From the NCBI GenBank assembly GCA_031284085.1, contig JAITAM010000022.1, positions 1 through 18,136 of the forward strand: DNA of 18,136 nt, read 5' to 3'. Source of the stretch: Spirochaetaceae bacterium. Its GTDB lineage: Bacteria > Spirochaetota > Spirochaetia > Treponematales > Breznakiellaceae. Positions 7,241 to 14,869 of this stretch are shown in pieces (positions within the stretch are counted from its first letter, which is position 1; each line of letters begins with the position of its first letter). Both the position numbers and the translations under genes were made by a program. The notes beneath the pieces were generated by a model, which worked only from the letters and a program-made list of their open reading frames with translations, searched no databases and was not told where the DNA came from.

Positions 7241-7918
7241 CTATATTCCTTCTTTTGTATCAATAACATAGTGGCTATACGCGTTTATCACGGTAGTCTC
7301 TTGATACCGACTTACGCGTAACTCCGATAGGTCATACAGATGTATATGGCCGTGTATAAGGTAGCGCGGTTTGAAGACTCGCATAAACCATAAAAATGCC
7401 TTGAAGCCTTTGTGGCAAAGATCAGGCTTATCGTGTATGCCTAAAGGCGGTGCATGGGTAAGCAATATGTCAAGGTAGCGCCCGTGGAAGAGCCGGTTGA
7501 GCAAGAGGCGGGGAATAAGTTTGATAATCTCACGATTCATCTGAGCGTCGGTGTACTGATTCGCCCCTTGGTTATAGCGCATTGAGCCGCCTAAACCGGC
7601 AATGATAAGCCCTTCTTCGGTCCTGACCTTTGAGCCGACATGAATACAGCCGATGGTTGAAACACTATTCTGTCCATAATTCCAAATTGATGGAGACAGT
7701 GATAACTCACCGGTCCGCATAAAGAACGGCAATTCGTCAGCATGATGATTGCCGAATACAAAAAGAAGCGGAATATTCAAGCTGGTAACGACAAATTCCA
7801 GATAGTCAAGGGGTAAGTCTCCGGCGCTTAACACAATATCAATATCTTTGAAGCGTTCTCTAATAGAATTGGTGTATACCAAAGGATCGATTTGGTCCGA
7901 AATGCACAGTATTTTCAT
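7241..7918 (-). CDS. Calcineurin-like metallophosphoesterase
   Basis: 225 residues, a predicted cytoplasmic phosphohydrolase using two metal ions. Metal-ligand motifs are in order: SDQID (D8 and D11, where the family usually has D-x-H), GD (33-34), GNHH (56-59), TH (154-155) and HGHIH (189-193). The substrate is unknown. The start at ATG 7918 (MKILCISD) is the natural N-terminus for the fold. The frame stays open upstream to ATG 7993 and TTG 7999, which would add a hydrophobic stretch; no start has a strong ribosome site. A TATACT -10-like sequence lies about 15 bp upstream of 7918 without a good -35. It is coupled to the ParB-fold gene downstream, so the pair probably works together. Confidence 0.88.
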   Translation of the reverse strand: MKILCISDQIDPLVYTNSIRERFKDIDIVLSAGDLPLDYLEFVVTSLNIPLLFVFGNHHADELPFFMRTGELSLSPSIWNYGQNSVSTIGCIHVGSKVRTEEGLIIAGLGGSMRYNQGANQYTDAQMNREIIKLIPRLLLNRLFHGRYLDILLTHAPPLGIHDKPDLCHKGFKAFLWFMRVFKPRYLIHGHIHLYDLSELRVSRYQETTVINAYSHYVIDTKEGI

Positions 7919-8077
7919 GGCTATTTCAGTAGTATAGTAAAGGAGCGCCGATAAGGGAAGGGGTAAAACGCAAAATGCAAGGTCTGCAGCCATAGGCAAA
8001 AGTTCCCTACCGATAAGCAGAAGCTTCCTTTATAAAAAACAAAAAGCGAGGGTATTCATTAACACCAGTGCATAATA

Positions 8078-8124
8078 GCTTTGAAACAGCCTGCGGCTGC
8101 TTTGAAACACGCTGGCGTGCTTTA
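8078..8124 (+). repeat. Pair of CTTTGAAA-hairpin repeat modules
   Basis: Two tandem modules: CTTTGAAA then CAGCC-TGC-GGCTG, and CTTTGAAA then CACGC-TG-GCGTG, followed by CTTTAGCC. They match the unit junctions of the arrays at 6005 and 12411. The module edge supplies the TAA stop of the small gene at 8122-8373. Read in that gene's direction, each hairpin is followed by TTTC, so a weak terminator role is possible. Confidence 0.65.
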
Positions 8125-8373
8125 GCCTGAAACCGCCATTTTAATGCCATGCCGTTCAAAATAATCGACCGCATCGGCAAACCGGTCAGAGTGGGAGACT
8201 TCTGCCATAAAAAGCTGCCATGCTTTTGCAGCTCCCCATTTTGTTTGATTGTATGCAACGGTCGCGCTGCAAATATTGTCTTTATTACGGATTGAAATGG
8301 TATTGCCGCGCCCAAAATGAGCTGAAATATGCTCGCCTTCAAAAGAAGACGGAGTCTCTGATACAGGATACAT
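8122..8373 (-). CDS. Small protein of unknown function (83 residues)
   Basis: I do not recognise it. It appears soluble, with no signal peptide or membrane helix, and a mixed composition that looks like a real protein: an N-terminal beta-like part and a helical C-terminal part (AAKAWQLFMAEVSHSDRFAD, then YFERHGIKM). The ATG at 8373 has AGGTAGGT about 7 nt upstream. It lies 55 bp after the second sugar permease on the same strand, with no terminator between, so it may be the last gene of that operon. It ends in TAA at the repeat edge. A competing overlapping frame (8007-8342) looks like a shadow. Confidence 0.55.
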   Translation of the reverse strand: MYPVSETPSSFEGEHISAHFGRGNTISIRNKDNICSATVAYNQTKWGAAKAWQLFMAEVSHSDRFADAVDYFERHGIKMAVSG

Positions 8374-8428
8374 ACTTTATACCTACCTTCAGTTACTGAT
8401 AATCAAAAAGCTAAGACCCTACCGCTTT

Positions 8429-9271
8429 CTATTCTTTTAATGCGCCTTCTCCAAAACCTTTAATAAGTTGAGTGTGAAAGAATATGTAGAAGATAATCAT
8501 TGGCAAAATGCCGATCACAAGCGAAGCATACTGGAGACCAAATTCAATATTGTAGCGCCCGGCAAATTGAGTTATTGCTACCGGTAGGCTTTTCATAACC
8601 GCCTTCGTGGTAAAAACAAAAACAAAGAGGAACTCGTTCCAATGATTCAAGAAAGAGAGGATAACCATAGTAGCAATCACCGGCGTGGACAGCGGCACAA
8701 TAAGCTGCCAGAATATTGAACGGTACTTGGCGCCGTCAATCTCCGCAGATTCAATGAGCGCGTTAGGAACGCCTCTAATGTAAGAGATAGCAATCATTAC
8801 CGACATAGGAAGATTAAAAGCAATGTACGGTATAATAACGCCGATACGCCGATTGATAATGCCGACTTTTACTTCCAAGAGGAAAAGAGGAATAATAACC
8901 GCGTGTACCGTGAGCATAAGCCCCAAAGCAAAAGCTCCGGTAAAAAAAGCAGCGCTCTTAAAAGGGAATTTAACAATTCCAAAGGCGGCGGCAAGAGCAA
9001 GAAAAAGCGTCGAGACCGTAGCAGTAATAGTATAAATAAAACTGTTCATTAAAGCGGTGCCTAAAGCGCCCATACGCCATGCACGGATATAATTTTCAAA
9101 AGACGGCTGCCGCGGCAGTCCTAAAGGATGCTGCATAATTTCTAGGTGAGGCTTTAGAGAAGAGTAAAGAAGCCATACCAGCGGAAAGATAGTGATGACG
9201 GCAAAAAGAGACATCAGTATATAGGCAAGAACCCGCCATCTTAGAGGCGCTTGATTCAAAGTAGACTTCAT
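8429..9271 (-). CDS. Carbohydrate ABC transporter permease, MalG type (CUT1)
   Basis: 280 residues with six predicted membrane helices, one of two permease subunits of a binding-protein-dependent sugar importer. The cytoplasmic EAA loop that docks the ATPase is SAEIDGAKYRSIFWQLIVPL (about 175-194), and the C-terminus ends in the family-like KGFGEGALKE. ATG at 9271 is preceded by AAGGGG. It lies 12 bp after the first permease and is clearly in the same operon. No ATP-binding subunit is encoded nearby; CUT1 systems often share an MsmK/MalK-type ATPase encoded elsewhere. Confidence 0.95.
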   Translation of the reverse strand: MKSTLNQAPLRWRVLAYILMSLFAVITIFPLVWLLYSSLKPHLEIMQHPLGLPRQPSFENYIRAWRMGALGTALMNSFIYTITATVSTLFLALAAAFGIVKFPFKSAAFFTGAFALGLMLTVHAVIIPLFLLEVKVGIINRRIGVIIPYIAFNLPMSVMIAISYIRGVPNALIESAEIDGAKYRSIFWQLIVPLSTPVIATMVILSFLNHWNEFLFVFVFTTKAVMKSLPVAITQFAGRYNIEFGLQYASLVIGILPMIIFYIFFHTQLIKGFGEGALKE

Positions 9272-9283
9272 AGCACCGCCCCT

Positions 9284-10165
9284 TTATTCAATCTTAAAAG
9301 CTTTTGATACTCCTCGTGTAATGAGTATCGAAAGAACGACAAAAACGATAATAATGATGGACAGAGCGCTCCCGTATCCATAGTTCTGATGGACAAAAGT
9401 CGAGTTGTACATATACACGGCAATAACCTCGGTGTAGTGAGCCGGGCCGCCGGCAGTCATAGAATATATCAAATCAAAGCTCTTAAAGCTACCGGAAATT
9501 GCCAAGATTGAGTTGATAAAAATCACGTACCCAAGCATGGGCATAATGATCTGAAGGAATATTTTTCCCTCTCCCGCCCCTTCAAGCTGGGCAGATTCAA
9601 TAATGGATTGTGGAATACGCTGAAGATTTGCCAGAAAAATGACCATATAGAGACTGGTATGTTGCCAGAGCAGTACAAACATAATAGGTAGAATTGCCAA
9701 GTTTTTATTCTCTACGATGGTTATAATGTAGTCGGGGTTTGCGCTGAGCGCCCGTACTAAGCTAGTGAAGATACCAACCGGCGAAAAGATGCGGTTCCAT
9801 AACTGGGCGATGATCACCGATGAAATCGTAATCGGCAGGAATATAAGCACTTCAAAAATGTCCGCCTTCTTTACCATTTTCCGGTAAAGCATATACGCAA
9901 GCAGCATACCAAGCGGAATCTGCCCGCCGACCGATACCAGTACAATCATAAGATTATTACGAAACCCGATATGGAATATCGGGTCCATAGCCATTCTGAT
10001 ATAATTCCCCAGCCCTACGAATTCCATTGCCCCAAAGCCTTTCCAATTAAAAAAGCTAAGGAAAATACTATAAAAGAGGGGAAAAACCATTATACCGGCA
10101 AAGATAATAAAAGCGGGAAGAATAAACAGATAGTGGCTTAGCCGTTTAGCGCTGCGATATTTCAT
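9284..10165 (-). CDS. Carbohydrate ABC transporter permease, MalF/UgpA type (CUT1)
   Basis: 293 residues, the partner permease. Predicted membrane helices begin at LFILPAFIIFAGIMVFPLFY, and the EAA loop is SAQLEGAGEGKIFLQIIMPM (about 196-215), followed by the typical GSFKSFDLIYSMTAGGP. ATG at 10165 has GGGGAGG 7 nt upstream. It is 44 bp after the binding-protein gene and 12 bp before the second permease. The substrate is most likely a sugar, oligosaccharide or sugar phosphate; it cannot be narrowed from sequence. Confidence 0.95.
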   Translation of the reverse strand: MKYRSAKRLSHYLFILPAFIIFAGIMVFPLFYSIFLSFFNWKGFGAMEFVGLGNYIRMAMDPIFHIGFRNNLMIVLVSVGGQIPLGMLLAYMLYRKMVKKADIFEVLIFLPITISSVIIAQLWNRIFSPVGIFTSLVRALSANPDYIITIVENKNLAILPIMFVLLWQHTSLYMVIFLANLQRIPQSIIESAQLEGAGEGKIFLQIIMPMLGYVIFINSILAISGSFKSFDLIYSMTAGGPAHYTEVIAVYMYNSTFVHQNYGYGSALSIIIIVFVVLSILITRGVSKAFKIE

Positions 10166-10209
10166 ATCTTATCCTCCCCGCTTCTTTCTCAATTACCGAA
10201 CGACCGGCC

Positions 10210-11520
10210 TTAGTTCTTGCGGTTGGAATCGTTAGCCGCAACCCAAGTTTCGTACTCTTGTGCAAGTCTAGCCGGCGTTTTATCACCGATCATGACCGCT
10301 TGTATGCCCGGATTAAGGATATTGTTTACCCCTTCGCCGTCCATCACCGCATCAATAACGTATCCCATAGATTGGGCGTTGATAAGCTCGATATATTGAG
10401 CATTCAGAGTATCCGGCGTAAATTTTGAGTAGTCCAGTTTATAGGTAGGAACCGTGCCGTACTGCATAAGGATTTCAGAGCCGGGCTGCCCATAGATATA
10501 ACTGATAAAAGTCCATGCCGCATCTGCTTTAGCCCCTGAGAGTTTGGAGTTTATTGCCAAGGCTTCGCCTAAGGTTGCGGCGCTTGAGCCTTTGGTTGTT
10601 TCTCCGGCAAGCGCCGGGAAGGCAATAACCGAATACTGGGCGTAATCTTCAGGATTAGCCGCGCTTTTAAGCGCCGAAATTCTCCAGCCGGCATCAAGGA
10701 GGTAAACCGCCTCTCCGCGGACAAAAGCGCCCCATGCCTCAGGACCTTCAAGTTGATTTACCCCTGCCGGAAACAGCTGCGTATCAACCATCCTCTTAAT
10801 AAGGGTAAGCGCGTCTACAAAAGGCTTGTCGGTGAATTTCGCCTGACCGCTGCGCGCCCTATCAAACCAAGCTTTTCCCGCCAATCGGTCTACCAAACAA
10901 GAGAGCAGAAGGGATTGAGCCTGCCACACGCCTTTGTTGCCGAACATAAGGGGGGTTAATCCTGCAGCACGTATCGCCGGCACCTGCGCTATCATTTCCT
11001 CAAGCGTTGCAGGATTGGAAAGGCCGAGCTGCTTTTGGAGTTTGGTATTGACATAAATGACCGTGCAAACCGCCATGTTGGGAGAAATAATGTAGATTTC
11101 ACCGTTTTTCCCCTGCGGTTCCCAAATAGCAGAAGCGTAATTAGCCTTAAAAGCATCGGTTAGATACGGGCGCAGGTCTTTTACTAAGCCGCGATCGATA
11201 ATGTAACTTGAGCGTGCGCCCGCATACGTGGTGAATACATCAGGAATGTCGCCGGTAGCCGCCATAGTCTGGAATTTATCATGGAAGGCTTCACCCGAAG
11301 CATATTCAAAGTCGAGTTTGATATTCGGATAAGCTTTTTGAAAAGCCTCCAACGTGGCGGTCCAGTATTCATACTGGGCGCTTGCTAAATCCGCCTGAAT
11401 ATAACCGCTCAGCGTTACGGTTCCGCCTGAACCTGAGCTCTGCGCTCCTCTTTGCCCGCTTGCAAAGATCAGCGCCGCGCTGCAACACAAAAACACCGCC
11501 GTTACCATTAGTTTTTTCAT
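10210..11520 (-). CDS. Sugar ABC transporter substrate-binding protein
   Basis: 436 residues, extracytoplasmic solute-binding protein family 1, which captures sugar and delivers it to the two downstream permeases. A signal peptide covers roughly the first 20 residues (MKKLMVTAVFLCCSAALIFA). There is no convincing lipobox, since the two Cys lie inside the hydrophobic core. The mature part begins with a Ser/Gly linker and shows family features such as WTATLEAFQKAYPNIKLDFE, FVRGEAVYLLDAGWRISA and the C-terminal helices. Start is ATG 11520 with AAGGAGG 6 nt upstream; the in-frame ATG/GTG region up to 11559 has no ribosome site. It is the first gene of the operon, under a consensus promoter. Confidence 0.95.
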   Translation of the reverse strand: MKKLMVTAVFLCCSAALIFASGQRGAQSSGSGGTVTLSGYIQADLASAQYEYWTATLEAFQKAYPNIKLDFEYASGEAFHDKFQTMAATGDIPDVFTTYAGARSSYIIDRGLVKDLRPYLTDAFKANYASAIWEPQGKNGEIYIISPNMAVCTVIYVNTKLQKQLGLSNPATLEEMIAQVPAIRAAGLTPLMFGNKGVWQAQSLLLSCLVDRLAGKAWFDRARSGQAKFTDKPFVDALTLIKRMVDTQLFPAGVNQLEGPEAWGAFVRGEAVYLLDAGWRISALKSAANPEDYAQYSVIAFPALAGETTKGSSAATLGEALAINSKLSGAKADAAWTFISYIYGQPGSEILMQYGTVPTYKLDYSKFTPDTLNAQYIELINAQSMGYVIDAVMDGEGVNNILNPGIQAVMIGDKTPARLAQEYETWVAANDSNRKN

Positions 11521-11542
11521 AGATTTCCTCCTTGGAATTACC

Positions 11543-11557
11543 GCCATTAAAGATGGC
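11543..11557. promoter_or_regulatory. Small inverted repeat in the binding-protein 5' UTR
   Basis: GCCAT-TAAAG-ATGGC, 5 bp arms and 5 nt loop, between the predicted transcription start and the ribosome site of the sugar operon. It could be an operator half-pair or an mRNA hairpin; it is short enough to be chance. Confidence 0.3.
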
Positions 11558-11567
11558 AAGTAGGTGC

Positions 11568-11596
11568 AGTATAATGTTTTTGTGTTGTAATGTCAA
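11568..11596 (-). promoter_or_regulatory. Consensus sigma70 promoter of the sugar ABC operon
   Basis: On the minus strand, TTGACA (11591-11596), 17 bp, TATACT (11568-11573). The expected start of transcription is near 11561, about 40 nt before the ATG at 11520. Confidence 0.8.
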
Positions 11597-11639
11597 TTTG
11601 CTTTACAGTTAATCGGTCTTGCAGCGCCGTCTTGAGGGC

Positions 11640-11870
11640 AGTATCGGTCTCACCCCGACCAAATGCGGCTCAATTCTGCCGGAGGCGCCGTGCGATCTAC
11701 AAGAGGCAAGCTCCTGCCTCCGCCAACCCTACGCCTGTCATCTCTGCGCCGCTTGGGATACCAGCGCCGGAGCTAGAGGTAGGCTGCGAGGTCTGACCTG
11801 TTCCGCTTCCTTGCAGGCAAAAGGCCGCACACCGCTTGGGATACCAGCGCCGAAAGTTTAGGCTTCCTGC
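11640..11870 (+). repeat. Degenerate mosaic A/B repeats
   Basis: Contains two copies of GCTTGGGATACCAGCGCCG (from about 11751 and 11834) and one family B head (GAGGTCTGACCTGTTCCGC) joined to a family A-like core (AGGCAAAAGGCCGCAC). This shows that families A and B are modules of the same mosaic element. In the 1.17 kb gap 11597-12765, the stretch 11871-12140 is not repeat and shows no convincing gene; its only feature is a small GCAAA-T-TTTGC palindrome followed some 10 bp later by seven T. Confidence 0.7.
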
Positions 11871-12140
11871 TAAAAGCTTTGGAAGGCCATAATCCTTTTG
11901 AAAAAAGTCTCTTAGGGCATATTTATAGCTAGATAAAGGTAAGGGCGCTAACGCTGTCGGCAAGGAATCTTGTAAAGCTGGGCTTAGAAGGGCAAATTTT
12001 GCTCTAACGGTAGTTTTTTTCGTCTACGCTGCTTCTCTTTAGAGCTGCAATATTTGTAACTTTCTATCAGGTATAGACAATTTTTGCTTAAAGTCTAAAG
12101 AACCTGTATCAGGGTTTTAATATCCCGGCCAAAAATCTTC

Positions 12141-12190
12141 AGGCCAGCCTGTTTCAAAGTTTCGGCGCAGATGTCAAAGGCGGCGCCCGA
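12141..12190 (-). repeat. Inverted copy of family A repeat
   Basis: Read on the minus strand it gives CGCCGAAACTTTGAAACAGG then CTGGCCT, matching the CCGAAGCTTTGAAACAGGCC core of family A in the opposite orientation to the neighbouring arrays. Confidence 0.65.
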
Positions 12191-12214
12191 CTCTTCGTCT
12201 ACAGGAAGCAGGCT

Positions 12215-12410
12215 GAGGTCTGACCCCTATCCTGCTTCTTTCAACCCCTATCCTGCTTCTTTCAGCTGAAAAGTCGGAGGCCGCTAGAAGCGGGGCCTGA
12301 GGTCTGACCCCTATCCTGTTTTTTCCAGCTGAAAAGCCGGAGGCTGAAAGAGGCGGGGCGTGAGGTCTGACCCCTGTCCCGCTTTTTCCAGCTGAAAAGT
12401 CGGAGGCTAC
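12215..12410 (+). repeat. Family B repeat array (63 bp period)
   Basis: Units start with GAGGTCTGACCCCT at 12215, 12299 and 12362. The spacing is 84 then 63 bp; the longer one is explained by a 21 bp tandem duplication (CCCCTATCCTGCTTCTTTCA) inside the first unit. Each unit carries the small palindrome GGTC-T-GACC, and the first complete unit also has the 12 bp palindrome TTTCAGCTGAAA, followed by AGTCGGAGGC and a G-rich end (GCGGGGC). Confidence 0.85.
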
Positions 12411-12703
12411 TCTGAATACAATGCCGAAGCTTAAAAATAGGCCGTGCTTGCTTTGAAATTACCTGTGGCTGCTTTTAGGCAAAAAGCCGTACGCCTCTCC
12501 CGATACAAGAACCTTAAAAACAGCCTGTGGCTGCTTTGAAATTGCCTGCGGCTGCTTTTAGGCAAAAAGCCGTACGCCTCTCCCGATACAAGAACCTTAG
12601 AAACAGCCTGCGGCTGCTTTGAAATTGCCTGCGGCTGCTTTTAGGCAAAAAGCCGTACGCCATTCCCGATACAAGAACCTTAAAAACAGCCTGCGGCTGC
12701 CTG
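12411..12703 (+). repeat. Family A' repeat array (83 bp period)
   Basis: Three near-identical units, with TAGGCAAAAAGCCGTACGCC at 12476, 12559 and 12642. They share AGGCAAAAAGCCGTACGCC and CCCGATACAAGAACC with family A but carry two hairpin modules, CAGCCTG(C/T)GGCTG and TTGCCTGCGGCTGC, each beside CTTTGAAA or CTTTTA. The array ends about 60 bp before the LPP20-type gene. Confidence 0.88.
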
Positions 12704-12708
12704 TTATG

Positions 12709-12738
12709 TTGATAATGCCTCTCTAAGAGACGTATCCT
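12709..12738 (+). promoter_or_regulatory. Possible promoter of the LPP20-type gene
   Basis: TTGATA (12709-12714), 18 bp, TATCCT (12733-12738), with a predicted start near 12745 and the ribosome site AAAAGGAG at about 12751. Moderate match to sigma70; it lies just beyond the repeat array. Confidence 0.4.
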
Positions 12739-12765
12739 CATTCTTTCTATAAAAGGAGTCTAATA

Positions 12766-13587
12766 ATGCACACCTCTATCTTTTTTTGGCTTTTCCCTCC
12801 TCCCTGTCTTCCATCTCTGTCCTGCAAAAGGTCTGTTGGCGCTAGACTGCTCATGCTTTTTCTTGCACTAACAGTTGTCCCGCCTGCGCCTGTTAAAGCA
12901 GAAACTAACAGCCCTCGCACCAGCATCAGCCGTGCAATGGGCGGAGAGCAAGGCTTCCCAACGACTGTCGGCATGGCTGACCTCGATACCATTGCCGCAA
13001 CCGGCAAACAGAATGGGAAGGCGGTATATCTTGGTGATGGCAAGAAGCGTAACGGCAGCACAGGCGCAAAAGTGAACCTTGACAGCCGCGTATCCGGCAG
13101 CGTAGACGGCCGGGAAGCGGATTATCCTGAGTGGCTTCTTAATCCACCAAGATACGAAGGTTTTATTGTAGGAATAGGTGTTTCTAGTTCTTCAAATCAA
13201 TCAATCGCTCTGGCGCAGGCGCAAACACGGGCGCGTGTGGCTATTGCACAAACTTTAAGCGCTAATGTTCAGGCCATGTTGGTTTACTATAAAGAAAGCA
13301 GCGGCTCTGGTGATAGTTTCAGATACTGCGAGTCCATTTCTCGAGTCATAGGATCAGTAGATATTAGCGGCGCTGTCATCAAGAAGATTTATATTGCGAG
13401 CAAAGGGGCAAACAAAGGAACGGTGTACTGTTTGGCGGCCCTCAAGCTGCCTGATGCAAAGAAATTGGTTGTAGACGCTGCTAGTGCGGCAGGTGTTCTT
13501 GCTGAATTCAATGCTATAAACGCTTTGGATCAGCTTGATGAACAGTTTACAAAGAATGATGTTAAACCTGCTGTAAAAGACAATTAG
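12766..13587 (+). CDS. Secreted LPP20-like envelope protein
   Basis: 273 residues. The N-terminus has an unusually long leader: about 20 residues with several Pro and two Cys, then KRSVGARLLMLFLALTVV and a likely signal peptidase I site after PVKA (about residue 45). After a low-complexity linker, the domain from about 119 to 245 (DYPEWLLNPPRYEGFIVGIG, then a helix rich in Ala/Gln, then VYCLAALKLPDAKK) resembles the LPP20/LPP-type lipoprotein domain of envelope proteins. Its precise role is unknown. The ATG at 12766 has AAAAGGAG 7 nt upstream. It is a single plus-strand gene flanked on both sides by repeat arrays and convergent with the DUF2804 gene. Confidence 0.85.
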   Translation: MHTSIFFWLFPPPCLPSLSCKRSVGARLLMLFLALTVVPPAPVKAETNSPRTSISRAMGGEQGFPTTVGMADLDTIAATGKQNGKAVYLGDGKKRNGSTGAKVNLDSRVSGSVDGREADYPEWLLNPPRYEGFIVGIGVSSSSNQSIALAQAQTRARVAIAQTLSANVQAMLVYYKESSGSGDSFRYCESISRVIGSVDISGAVIKKIYIASKGANKGTVYCLAALKLPDAKKLVVDAASAAGVLAEFNAINALDQLDEQFTKNDVKPAVKDN

Positions 13588-13600
13588 GCTTATAACGATA

Positions 13601-13822
13601 AGGTTTGACCTATTCCGCTTCCTTTCAGGCAAAAAAGTCGAGCGCTGGAAGAGGTAAGGTCTGAGGTCTGACCCCTGTCTGGTTTCTTTCAGCTGAAAAG
13701 TCGGGCGTTGCTAGAGGCAGGATATGAGGTCTGACCCCTGTTCTGCTTCTTTCAGGCAGAAAGTCGGACGCCGTTTGGGATACCAGCGCCGGGGCTTTGG
13801 AACAGGTGTGCCTGCTGGCAGG
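13601..13822 (+). repeat. Family B repeat array grading into family A
   Basis: One degenerate unit then GAGGTCTGACCCCTGT at 13663 and 13726 (63 bp period); the middle unit has TTTCAGCTGAAA. The last unit passes directly into an A-like core: AGAAAGTCGGACGCCG, TTTGGGATACCAGCGCCG, GGGCTTTGGAACAGG, then TGTGCCTG. It sits between the convergent ends of the LPP20-type and DUF2804 genes, where a terminator would be expected; no U-tract terminator is visible. Confidence 0.85.
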
Positions 13823-13834
13823 GTATGCGTGGGG

Positions 13835-14857
13835 TTAAAATTGCATCTTACGGCGTTCTGCTATGCCGGTTATGTTGCGAAATATACGCTCAGACCCATC
13901 ATCAAGAATGATGCTACCGGAAAAAGAACCAAAAACCCGATGCCGTTTCTCAATATGAAAAATTACTTGATTATGTTCAATGATTTCATTATACGGCTTG
14001 AATTCCATCTCAAGCCGGTTATCGCTGCTGGTAAAATGCCACGGTTTAAGCCAGTCATTAGGAGATATTAAAAAAGTAACTTGATCGAGCTTATGCAGTC
14101 TGTCGTCAAAGAAAAAAACATTCTCTGTTCCGCAGCTCGAATCGGCAGAGCTATACCCCACGCTAAAACTTATTGGCCGGTTATCGCTCATGCCGCAGCC
14201 GCATGCCCAAAAGTGCGCATCGGTACGAGGACGCACCCCGCGCTCCCATATAAAAATGCCCCACGCCTTGCCTCTCGTAAAGATAATCTCGGTGCTGCCA
14301 AACTGTACCACACCTTCTGCGTAGTACCACGGAGAATACCGTATGCACCTGAAAGCATTTTTATCCTGCAGCCACGGACTATGCGTTACCAGCGACTCCA
14401 CGCCTGCAGGTTCAATCAACACAAGCTCACCTCTGAGGCTGCGATGATGCCCAAAGCGGGGAAAATCAACTTTTATGATTCGTGCGCCGCCTTCCATAGG
14501 AATAAAATGTACACGCGAGTCTTTATGTACTATTTTTACAGAACCCGAAAGACTGCTAAGGGGCATTTCAATACATCCCATAGAAAACGGGATGGTATAG
14601 ACTTGCGTGCTATAACTTGAATCCTTTAATGAAAAAACATGAGCGCCTATATATCCCAAATAACCGGTATCGCACAGCTCAAAGCTAAGTATGTGCGTAC
14701 TAGACAAGACGATATACCGATCGGACTCGATAATACACCGGCGCGATGCAAGAAACGGCGTGTAGTCAAAATAAGGATAGCGCGCCCAGCCGCAGTTAAT
14801 CGGTATTCCCTCTTCATTGATCAAAGGAACATGTTCCGTTATTTCTATCTGTGACAC
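13835..14857 (-). CDS. DUF2804 family protein
   Basis: 340 residues, no signal peptide. The opening GIPINCGWARYPYFDYTP and the run of beta-strand-like segments rich in aromatics (HSPWLQDKNAFRCIRYSPWY, then the GKAWGIFIWERG block) fit the DUF2804 family. Its biochemical role is unknown; the all-beta character and tryptophan-rich core resemble lipid- or carbohydrate-binding barrels, which is inference only. The start is GTG at 14857 with only a weak ribosome site. It is 12 bp after the FecR-type gene, consistent with translational coupling. Confidence 0.85.
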   Translation of the reverse strand: MSQIEITEHVPLINEEGIPINCGWARYPYFDYTPFLASRRCIIESDRYIVLSSTHILSFELCDTGYLGYIGAHVFSLKDSSYSTQVYTIPFSMGCIEMPLSSLSGSVKIVHKDSRVHFIPMEGGARIIKVDFPRFGHHRSLRGELVLIEPAGVESLVTHSPWLQDKNAFRCIRYSPWYYAEGVVQFGSTEIIFTRGKAWGIFIWERGVRPRTDAHFWACGCGMSDNRPISFSVGYSSADSSCGTENVFFFDDRLHKLDQVTFLISPNDWLKPWHFTSSDNRLEMEFKPYNEIIEHNQVIFHIEKRHRVFGSFSGSIILDDGSERIFRNITGIAERRKMQF

Positions 14858-14869
14858 GATTGTTACCAG

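Noticed and set aside
8007..8342. 111-residue minus-strand gene overlapping the 83-residue one
   Set aside because: It runs through the hairpin modules and has no ribosome site; the 83-residue frame has better composition and start.
11697..11963. 88-residue minus-strand gene upstream of the sugar operon
   Set aside because: Half is translated mosaic repeat and the rest shows no protein-like pattern.
12001..12030. Intrinsic terminator at the GCAAA-T-TTTGC palindrome and T-run
   Set aside because: The stem is only 5 bp, AT-rich, and separated from the T-run by about 10 bp.
12514..12741. 75-residue minus-strand gene in the 83 bp array
   Set aside because: Consists almost entirely of translated repeat units.
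14081..14620. 179-residue plus-strand gene
   Set aside because: Antisense shadow of the well-supported DUF2804 gene.
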